Origin: Phaeodactylibacter xiamenensis
Lineage (GTDB): Bacteria > Bacteroidota > Bacteroidia > Chitinophagales > Saprospiraceae
Direction of reading: 5' to 3'
DNA: 64,000 nt
NCBI RefSeq assembly: GCF_000759025.1
Contig: NZ_JPOS01000084.1
Span: forward strand, 1-64,000
The position numbers and the translations under genes were made by a program. The notes under the pieces were generated by a model that was not told where the DNA came from, searched no databases, and saw only the letters and a list, made by a program, of their open reading frames with translations. Of the stretch, positions 8,620-15,598 are shown one piece after another. Numbering within the stretch: the first letter of the stretch is position 1; each line of letters opens with the position of its first letter.

Positions 8620-9752
8620 TGTACTCTTTTGCACCATCGGAAAAACAGCAGCAGCTTCAGGTATCTCTTGCCGAATTCATCAGGCAGGAGCTGGCTCCCC
8701 TACTTGATCCCGATGCAAAAACGTTCCCCTCCGAAGCCTGGAAAAAGGCCGGTGAGCAGCTGCTGCAGGGGCTCGCCATCCCGGAGACATACGGTGGGCG
8801 CGGGCTGGATGCAATGGATGTTTTCCTCGCGCTTGAAACCCTGGGTTATCATTCCGAAGACAACGGCTTCAACTTTGCAATTAGCGCCCATCTGCTGGCT
8901 TGTACAGTGCCGGTCTGGTTGTTTGGGACGGAAGAACTCAAAGCGGAGTACCTTCCTGGTTTATCCAATGGGGCACTTACTGCTGCCAATGCGATGACCG
9001 AGCCGGCATCAGGCTCCAATGCCTTTAGTATGCAAACGACCGCCCTGCCTCTTGAATCCGGAGATTTCATGCTGAACGGCAACAAGTGCTTCTCCAGTAA
9101 TGCGCCGGTTGCTGATGTGCTGGTCGCTTACGCTGCCAATGACCCTGAACGGGCACACATGGGAGGCATTACCGCCTTCCTTATCGATCGCAAAAAACAC
9201 CCTTTTTCAACCGGAGCCCCTCTTGAAAAGGCAGGCTTGCACACTTGCCCGCTGGGAGATGTTTTTTTTGATCAAACCCCTGTTGAAAATCGTTTTATCA
9301 TTGGTAAGGTAGGCCGTGGCGCATTGGTCTTCAACCGGTCTATGGAGTGGGAACGGAGCTGTCTCGGCGCTACACATATCGGCAATATGCAGCGATTGCT
9401 TGACAAAGCGGCCAAGCTGATTAAGAACACTGATGCAGGCGCCTTCGGCGAAGCCGTCCGGCAGGAAATCGCCTACTGGCAGGCCCAGCTCGACGCAGTA
9501 AGGATCAACGGGTACGCTCAGGCGTGGCAACTGAGCCAAAAGAAGGCTAATCCGCGAGGAGCAGCTTCCTCTAAACTACTCATCAGTGAATTGTACAAAA
9601 AAATGACAGTAGCCCTTTGCAACTGCTTAGGGGAAAAGCAATATCTTGATGGTGACTTTAACCGGTCGCAGGCAGATGCACTTAGCAGCACCATTTACTC
9701 TGGCACGTCCGAAATACAAAAACAAATCATAGCTCAGTCGATAGGGCTGTAA
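8619..9752 (+). CDS. Acyl-CoA dehydrogenase-family flavoenzyme, predicted prolyl-carrier-protein dehydrogenase (PltE-like)
   Basis: A 377-residue enzyme, starting at the ATG of the TAATG overlap (MYSFAPSEKQQQ). It has the acyl-CoA dehydrogenase core: helical N-terminal domain, the flavin strand region around AMTEPASGSN (125-134), and the C-terminal helical domain ending in YSGTSEIQKQIIAQS. The usual catalytic Glu of medium-chain enzymes (Y-E-G-T) is Ser here. A Glu on the earlier helix, in MEWERSCLGA (Glu245), lines up with the isovaleryl-CoA dehydrogenase base. As I know it, that placement is also used by the PltE/RedW/CloN3 prolyl-PCP dehydrogenases. The predicted reaction is FAD-dependent oxidation of prolyl-S-carrier to pyrrolyl-2-carboxyl-S-carrier. 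An ordinary branched acyl-CoA role is the alternative, but the operon context argues against it. Confidence 0.82.
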   Translation: MYSFAPSEKQQQLQVSLAEFIRQELAPLLDPDAKTFPSEAWKKAGEQLLQGLAIPETYGGRGLDAMDVFLALETLGYHSEDNGFNFAISAHLLACTVPVWLFGTEELKAEYLPGLSNGALTAANAMTEPASGSNAFSMQTTALPLESGDFMLNGNKCFSSNAPVADVLVAYAANDPERAHMGGITAFLIDRKKHPFSTGAPLEKAGLHTCPLGDVFFDQTPVENRFIIGKVGRGALVFNRSMEWERSCLGATHIGNMQRLLDKAAKLIKNTDAGAFGEAVRQEIAYWQAQLDAVRINGYAQAWQLSQKKANPRGAASSKLLISELYKKMTVALCNCLGEKQYLDGDFNRSQADALSSTIYSGTSEIQKQIIAQSIGL

Positions 9753-9764
9753 ACCATCTTTATC

Positions 9765-11102
9765 ATGAACACCTCAGCAGACATTATCATTATTGGAGGC
9801 GGGCCAAGCGGTTCGTCCACAGCCACTTACCTCGCCCGTCTTGGATATGACGTTCTTGTGCTGGAAAAAGAGCATTTCCCGCGCGAACACGTTGGTGAGT
9901 CCATGCTTCCCTTCACTTACGACCTCTTTGAAGAACTGGGTTTGCTGGAAGAAATGAAAGCCCGCTTTACCAGAAAACCCGGGGTTACGTTTTCCAATGC
10001 GGATGCCAGCCAGGAATCACATTGGTGCTTCAACCGGGTCATTGATGGTCCGCAGGCACTTTCCTTTCATGCCCGTCGTGCCCACTTTGACGATCTGTTG
10101 CTGAGAAACAGTGAAAAGAATGGCGCCACCGTTATCGAGGGCGCAACAGTAACGGCCGTGGATTTTGAGCCGCAGGGCGTCAAAGTCACTGCTGAAATTG
10201 ATCACGGTGCTCTGCAAATATTTGAAGCCCGCTTTTTAGTGGATGCCAGTGGGCAGAATGCTTTTGTCGCACGAAAACTCGGCACACAAAAGCCATTTAA
10301 GCGGCTCAATGTGCGGCAGGCCCTTTCAGCACACTGGGTAGATACGAAGCTGGACGCCAGTCTGGCTAACGGCAACATCAAAATTGTCCACCTGGGCGGA
10401 GAAAAGCTGGGCTGGATCTGGATGATCCCCATCAAAGACAGCCTGAGTATCGGTGTGGCGCTCAATATGAGCTATGCCAAACAGGAGCGCAAACGGCTGA
10501 TGGCCCAGCACGGACGTGATGGCTGGGAAAAAGCGCTCTACCTGCAGGAAGTGCAGTCTTCACCAGCGGTGATGTCTGTCCTGGAGGGTGCCAAAATGAT
10601 TGACGAAGTGGCCAGTAATGGTGATTTCTCCTATTACAGTGAGAAAAAGTTTGATGATCAGTTTGCCATCGTTGGTGATGCCAGTGGCTTCCTCGATCCT
10701 ATCTTCTCCAGCGGCATTTACCTCGGCATGATGAGCGCGAAGCTGGTCTCAGGCGGGATTGATGAAATGCTGAAAGGCAAAGGCAAAGAGCGCCTTGAAG
10801 AAGCTTACAAGGATATTTCCGGTGGCTATCAGGTGGTGGAAGAACTCATTTGTACCTTTTATGAGCCTAACTCCATTGCCTTTTCTGATATTACGGTAGA
10901 CCGGAACTTTGGTTTCAGGAAGTTTGAAACCGCCTACTCCATACTGCACCTGATCCTGGCCGGTGATTTCTTTAAGAATCACGAGCGGTACCTCAAAGCA
11001 ATAGCGACGCTAAAGAGCGCGGAAATGATTGAGAAGTTTAAGAGCCTGACCGGCCACGCTGACGAAGCCAAAATGGAAGAAGTGTGCCTGATGCCTGCTT
11101 AG
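9765..11102 (+). CDS. Flavin-dependent halogenase, predicted pyrrolyl-carrier-protein type (PltA/Bmp2-like)
   Basis: A 445-residue FAD enzyme. It has the dinucleotide-binding GGGPSGSS at 11-18, the halogenase hallmark WxWxIP as WIWMIP at 217-222, and the FxDPxxSxG element as FLDPIFSSG at 309-317. Lys71 (TRKPGVTF) sits where the catalytic lysine that forms the haloamine intermediate is expected. These features separate it from plain geranylgeranyl-reductase-like oxidoreductases. It starts 12 bases after the dehydrogenase and is the fourth gene of the operon, so carrier-bound pyrrole is the likely substrate, as in PltA and Bmp2. Whether it uses chloride or bromide, and how many positions it halogenates, cannot be read here. 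It would need a flavin reductase from elsewhere in the genome. Confidence 0.83.
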   Translation: MNTSADIIIIGGGPSGSSTATYLARLGYDVLVLEKEHFPREHVGESMLPFTYDLFEELGLLEEMKARFTRKPGVTFSNADASQESHWCFNRVIDGPQALSFHARRAHFDDLLLRNSEKNGATVIEGATVTAVDFEPQGVKVTAEIDHGALQIFEARFLVDASGQNAFVARKLGTQKPFKRLNVRQALSAHWVDTKLDASLANGNIKIVHLGGEKLGWIWMIPIKDSLSIGVALNMSYAKQERKRLMAQHGRDGWEKALYLQEVQSSPAVMSVLEGAKMIDEVASNGDFSYYSEKKFDDQFAIVGDASGFLDPIFSSGIYLGMMSAKLVSGGIDEMLKGKGKERLEEAYKDISGGYQVVEELICTFYEPNSIAFSDITVDRNFGFRKFETAYSILHLILAGDFFKNHERYLKAIATLKSAEMIEKFKSLTGHADEAKMEEVCLMPA

Positions 11103-11195
11103 ATACACATGCGTAAAAAGAGCATTCGTTTCTACAGCCATGCTAATGGAGCCTAATATTGCAAACGGCCAGGTTGCCGGCCTCAAATACTGAAT

Positions 11196-11897
11196 ATGTA
11201 CGGAAAATACTGGGATGCATTCTACCATAGAACCTATGCCAGTGGTAAAGCGCTTTGGGATGTCCCACCCGAACAGTCAGTGCTCGAAGACCAGCGTGTT
11301 TTTGGCTCCGCTTTCGAGGGGGTCGGCACCGTAGCGGATATAGGTTGTGGCACCGGAGAGCAATCCAGGTACCTCGCCAGGTTCTACTCCAAAGTAATTG
11401 GGATCGATGCAGCCCCCAGGGCTATAGAAATCGCAAAGCAACACACACCTGCTGCCAATACGCTCTTTGAAGTGGGGGACCTTGCCTCCCCTGAATTCGC
11501 ACAGCAGCTGCATCAGGCCCATGGAGACATGAATGTTTACATGCGGGGGGTGCTTCATCAAATCAGAGAAGCTGACCGGGAACAAGCCGCTGCCAACCTG
11601 TTACACCTGATTGGCGACAAAGGTGCGTTGTACCTGATCGAAGTGGGTAAAAACATCAGGGACTATTTCCGCTCCGCTACCAATTCCTTTCACGAGCTGC
11701 CGGATGCGGTACAGGAAACTTTCATCAGTAATTTACCGCCCCATGGCGTGGATGAGGAGGAGATACACCGGCTTTTTAACCAAAAACAATATCGGTTAAA
11801 CCAGCACGGTACCGGGTATTTAAACACCAACCTGCTTTTGAGAGATGGCACGGCTGTAAAAATCCCGGCTGTATTCGGTTTGATTGCTAGGAATTGA
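11196..11897 (+). CDS. Class I SAM-dependent methyltransferase of the halopyrrole operon
   Basis: A 233-residue Rossmann-type methyltransferase. Motif I is VADIGCGTGEQS (about 48-59), followed by the acidic strand end VIGIDAAP (about 68-75) and GDLASPEF. There is no signal peptide. It follows the halogenase by 93 bases on the same strand and may be the last enzyme of the operon. Its N-terminal YWDAFYHRTYASGKALWDVPPEQ resembles the leader of thiopurine/thiol-type and small-molecule methyltransferases, so a small acceptor is plausible. A tempting idea is methylation of the pyrrole product (N-, O- or carboxyl-methyl), possibly to release it. That is inference; the acceptor is unknown. Confidence 0.75.
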   Translation: MYGKYWDAFYHRTYASGKALWDVPPEQSVLEDQRVFGSAFEGVGTVADIGCGTGEQSRYLARFYSKVIGIDAAPRAIEIAKQHTPAANTLFEVGDLASPEFAQQLHQAHGDMNVYMRGVLHQIREADREQAAANLLHLIGDKGALYLIEVGKNIRDYFRSATNSFHELPDAVQETFISNLPPHGVDEEEIHRLFNQKQYRLNQHGTGYLNTNLLLRDGTAVKIPAVFGLIARN

Positions 11898-11941
11898 GTT
11901 ATTTTGACGCTCATTTAATCATCCATACAAAACCAACGATA

Positions 11942-12322
11942 ATGAAAAATTCATTTGTCTTGTTTTTTGCATTCATGCTGGGCATTATTTTGGTTTCCTG
12001 CTCAGGAGATGCGCCGGACAATAATAGTGAAACAGAAACAACCGCTAAAACGGAAGCACCTGCCGCCCAGGCCAATCCTGATAAATCCAAAGTGGTTATT
12101 CCTCAGGGGCAATCTGCGGATGAATTCGTTTTTACTAAACTCAAGAAAGGTTTAGACAAACGGGGTATCAAATTTTCTGCAGATCAGGACACAGCCTTAC
12201 GGCAACTGATCAGCGAAAACGACCTTACACCAGAAAACCTTAAAGCAAAAAGGGCGGAGATACTCCGGCAAGTACAGGAAGAAATCCTGACAGACGAACA
12301 AAAAGCTATGCTAAAAAAGTAA
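11942..12322 (+). CDS. Small lipoprotein with LTxxQ-like motif
   Basis: A 126-residue protein starting at the ATG at 11942. The signal peptide FVLFFAFMLGIILVSC ends in a lipobox (LVSC), so it is probably a periplasm-facing lipoprotein. After an Asn/Glu/Thr/Ala-rich linker comes a helical segment ending LTDEQKAMLKK, which resembles the LTxxQ motif of Spy/CpxP-like periplasmic proteins. It begins 44 bases after the methyltransferase stop and could be cotranscribed, but nothing in it suggests a part in pyrrole chemistry. The upstream in-frame start at 11894 would spoil the signal peptide and is rejected. Function unknown. Confidence 0.7.
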   Translation: MKNSFVLFFAFMLGIILVSCSGDAPDNNSETETTAKTEAPAAQANPDKSKVVIPQGQSADEFVFTKLKKGLDKRGIKFSADQDTALRQLISENDLTPENLKAKRAEILRQVQEEILTDEQKAMLKK

Positions 12323-12337
12323 AGCTAATTCTTCAAA

Positions 12338-12371
12338 GAGGGAAAGGTCTGGCACAACTGGCTTTTCCCTC
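12338..12371. terminator. Hairpin between convergent genes
   Basis: GAGGGAAAG and CTTTTCCCTC form a nine-pair stem with one bulge in the 73-base gap between the lipoprotein gene (+) and the large membrane-protein gene (-). T-rich bases follow on the + side (CCTATCCTTTT), so it best fits termination of the halopyrrole/lipoprotein transcript. Confidence 0.45.
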
Positions 12372-12395
12372 CCTATCCTTTTGCCCTGGTCTCAT

Positions 12396-15300
12396 CTAGT
12401 TGATTTCAAACAACAAATAACTTCCCCGGTAAACCGTTTCCCCTCTGATGCCTGCCCGTCCGGAAATACGATGCTTACCCAACGGCACCGTTTCACCGGG
12501 TTCACCTTTCACTACATTATCGGTAAAAATCAGCCTGACTTTGGGTGACGTAAAGAGCATTTGCGAAAAACGCCGGGTTTTTTCCGTCAGGGTCTTTTCG
12601 GGGGTACGGTCCAGGCTTGCCGTATTCATATCGAACAGGATATAACGGAATCCTTCTGCCTTTAGTAAATCGATAAAGGCATCCTCTGCCCCATCCAGTG
12701 CCCGCATTATTTCGTCGTATTTACCCAGCTGATTATCCTCCAGTACGCGGCGGTCGTTGTAATCAATATGATAATTGAAGAAGGTGCCCACCCGGTAGAC
12801 TTTATCTTCTTTATTTTGATTGATGTAATCGATGGCTTCTCCTAAATAAGGTTTGAATGAAGACAGGGTCTTACTGGCGCTAAGCCCCTCTCCAAAAGAA
12901 CGCAGAACCGGTTCCTGATAAATAAGGCCTGCATTTTTGGGAGGCTGCAAAGCAGATATAAAAACTAAAGCATAGCTCATTAAAATATAAACAGCCAGGG
13001 TGGCGCCTACTGCCCATGACCGAACGCTTCTGTACTCAAAGCCAATAGACTGCGCTCCATAAACGAGGAAAATCATTAAGGTAACCAGCATCGGGAAACC
13101 ATACCAGGAAATACCGCTGCCTATGAGCAACCAAAGCGCACCAAAAGCTACTGTAAACAAGAGCAGATAGCGTGCTTTCTCAGTACTGCCTCCCCAGCGG
13201 GCCTTAAGTAGCCAGCCGGTAATACCACCCAGCAATAGCAGTGTTGCAAAAACACCAGAGAAAGCCATGCCGGATGCGGCCTCGAATAATGGCGCTAATG
13301 GCCTTGCTGCAAGCAATACAGTATCGTTGAGGGAAGCCCATATGCCGGTAACAAAATTTTCGTAAGCAGGCGGAGGGCTCCCCAGCAGTTGCTCCTTCAC
13401 TACTGCCAGCCCTTCCTGATGGTCTACCGTCCACACCCCAAGCATAAATAATAGAATGGATAGTACAGAAAGTACCAGGTTTGGAGCTAGACTTTTTTTC
13501 CCTCCTGAAAACAACAAGATGGGGAATAAAACCAGAAATAAAATCCCAATATCAATGTACTGTGACTTTAGAATATTGGTATTCATGGTTAAATCATAGG
13601 GCAGAGAGGCATAAAGGGGCAGCCCTGATTCATACCCCAGATAGCGTTGTATCTCCTCTCTCTTTGCCAGGGCGCCGGCTGAGAATAAAAGATCATCTTT
13701 TGTCTCTTCGGTTGTCTCAGCAATCTCTGGCCTTATGTTGCCCAGGCCCTCTTCACGGAGGTCAAACGCCATGGCTTTTTCCCGCTGTTCCGGTAAAAGG
13801 ACCTGATCTGTCACGAAACGCAGAAGCTTGCCACGGTTCAATTTGTCCGCAGCCGTAATTTCTTCCTGCTCCAGGTAGTTGCTAATCTGCTCCAATTGGA
13901 CATCGGAAAGCTGTATGTCCAGGCCAGCAGTGCGTTTTTTTATGTTTTCCATGAGCCTTTCCGGATAGTCCACTTCAATGGCCTGAGCCTGTACCTTAAT
14001 CACAGGTGTGGGAAAAGGTGCCTCCAGAAGGGCCTGAACGCCTACCTCCCCATTGGCAGCCATGTTGCGAATACCCCATGGGGCGAAACACAGTAATGCA
14101 GCTCCTCCGGAAAGCAGGTAAGCCATCAGCAGGGATTTGAGGTTTACCCCTTTCATCCAGGCAGGGACTAACAAGGCAACAGCGGCACCAATACCGATCA
14201 GCCCTACCACATAAGGTGCTGTTTCCCCAAAGGGAAAATAGCCGAAATTATTCCCCCCAAATAAGAATAGTACTCCGGAGAAACCAGTGACCAGGCTCAT
14301 CGCCAGCCAATAATTCCCAAACCGGTAACCGATCACCGTAAAAATGGCTACAATGCTGAGTAAGCCCGTGTACTTAATGCCAAAGGCAAACCCCAGCAGC
14401 CACCCTGTAAGCAACAACATCCACTGAGTTGCCGAAAGGCCAAATGGTAGTTTGACAGGAGATTCATCCTGAGCGTCAGGCCGGGCAGCCCGCGTCCAAA
14501 ACTCAATCAGCATAAGGGCTGCTGCCAGCGTGATGAAGGTAAAGCCCAGGTCCACCTTTTCATCGTAAAGGTAGTGGAAACTCAGGCTGGGGTTTAGGGC
14601 AACCAGCCAGACTGCCAGCCAGGACCAGCTCCGGTTCAACAGCAACCGGGCCAGCCTGAAAGCAGCCAACAGCACGAGTAAAAAAGAAAAGTGGGCAATA
14701 CCAATTGAGAATACAGCTTTGCCAAAAAGCACTTCTCCAAGACTCAGCAGAAGCTGCCAGAAGTAGGCCTGCCCCCCCTCTGTTAGCCCGTTGTACTCCA
14801 CAATAAGCTGAGTGGTATTCATGTAGAGGGCCGCACCGTCAAAGCCGGTTGGGAAGGGCTTGATCGCCGCAATCCCATTGACTGCAAGCGTGCTCAACAG
14901 GAAGAATACAGGTAACTGCAACCAACGGTTTTTGTATTTGTAGACTTGTTGTTTTAATAAAGTACGCTGCCAAAGATTCCAACTCTCCCGGTAACGCCAT
15001 CCTAAAACCCCAAGGGCTATAATTCCTGCAACGATTGTATTAAGCTGATGAAAAGCCCCCAGCAAAAATGCCCCTAACCCGATAAAACTGGTACCTGTAG
15101 CCACCCGGAGTAAGCTTGCTGTACCTTTTGAATATCGGTTGGCCAGCAAAGCCATCACCGGCTGCCCGGCCACGTAAGCAAGGGTATAGAGTAAAAATAA
15201 ACAGCCGTGTACCAGAACGTTCATCCCCATGAAGCGCCAAAGGCCGCCCGGGTCATTAAAAATACTGTACCGGTTATTGAAGATAAGTATCGTGACAACC

Positions 15301-15563
15301 TGAAAGATCAAAAATAATCCGTAAACCTGAAGCCCGTTCACTTTCCGGGTCCGCCCTGACTTCCCACTGAAAACCCACCATGCCCAGGCGCCTGCTGCAA
15401 TAACGGTATTAGCAGCAAAAAGGTCTGCATTGGGCATCATGAGCAGACTGGTGAAGTAATAGGGATGGAACCCAAAGTATGCGATAAGTACTAAAAGCAC
15501 CCAGAAAATACTAAATGCGCTGATTAGATTGCGGTTGAGGTTTTGTGATACTGGAGTTTTCAT
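12396..15563 (-). CDS. Large polytopic membrane protein, GT-C glycosyltransferase-like
   Basis: A 1055-residue protein with roughly 20 predicted membrane segments and a soluble C-terminal domain of about 200 residues. After several N-terminal segments there is a first large loop with the acidic pattern PTGFDGAALYMNT (about 240-250), then a row of hydrophobic helices with YDEKVDLGFTF. This arrangement resembles GT-C enzymes that use polyprenyl-phosphate sugars. I do not recognise a specific family and cannot point to a proven catalytic Asp. A soluble insertion at about 505-640 (LEAPFPTPVIKV...) lies between helices. It is 35 bases downstream of the sulfotransferase-glycosyltransferase fusion and almost certainly in the same operon, so a role in assembling the surface glycan is the best guess. 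Confidence 0.65.
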   Translation of the reverse strand: MKTPVSQNLNRNLISAFSIFWVLLVLIAYFGFHPYYFTSLLMMPNADLFAANTVIAAGAWAWWVFSGKSGRTRKVNGLQVYGLFLIFQVVTILIFNNRYSIFNDPGGLWRFMGMNVLVHGCLFLLYTLAYVAGQPVMALLANRYSKGTASLLRVATGTSFIGLGAFLLGAFHQLNTIVAGIIALGVLGWRYRESWNLWQRTLLKQQVYKYKNRWLQLPVFFLLSTLAVNGIAAIKPFPTGFDGAALYMNTTQLIVEYNGLTEGGQAYFWQLLLSLGEVLFGKAVFSIGIAHFSFLLVLLAAFRLARLLLNRSWSWLAVWLVALNPSLSFHYLYDEKVDLGFTFITLAAALMLIEFWTRAARPDAQDESPVKLPFGLSATQWMLLLTGWLLGFAFGIKYTGLLSIVAIFTVIGYRFGNYWLAMSLVTGFSGVLFLFGGNNFGYFPFGETAPYVVGLIGIGAAVALLVPAWMKGVNLKSLLMAYLLSGGAALLCFAPWGIRNMAANGEVGVQALLEAPFPTPVIKVQAQAIEVDYPERLMENIKKRTAGLDIQLSDVQLEQISNYLEQEEITAADKLNRGKLLRFVTDQVLLPEQREKAMAFDLREEGLGNIRPEIAETTEETKDDLLFSAGALAKREEIQRYLGYESGLPLYASLPYDLTMNTNILKSQYIDIGILFLVLFPILLFSGGKKSLAPNLVLSVLSILLFMLGVWTVDHQEGLAVVKEQLLGSPPPAYENFVTGIWASLNDTVLLAARPLAPLFEAASGMAFSGVFATLLLLGGITGWLLKARWGGSTEKARYLLLFTVAFGALWLLIGSGISWYGFPMLVTLMIFLVYGAQSIGFEYRSVRSWAVGATLAVYILMSYALVFISALQPPKNAGLIYQEPVLRSFGEGLSASKTLSSFKPYLGEAIDYINQNKEDKVYRVGTFFNYHIDYNDRRVLEDNQLGKYDEIMRALDGAEDAFIDLLKAEGFRYILFDMNTASLDRTPEKTLTEKTRRFSQMLFTSPKVRLIFTDNVVKGEPGETVPLGKHRISGRAGIRGETVYRGSYLLFEIN

Positions 15564-15598
15564 AGTTGTTTAATGTTAAAGAGGCTTTTCGTTGATTT

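Noticed and set aside
11942-12322. The lipoprotein as a halopyrrole biosynthesis enzyme
   Set aside because: It has no catalytic motif and looks like a periplasmic LTxxQ-type protein; proximity alone is not enough.
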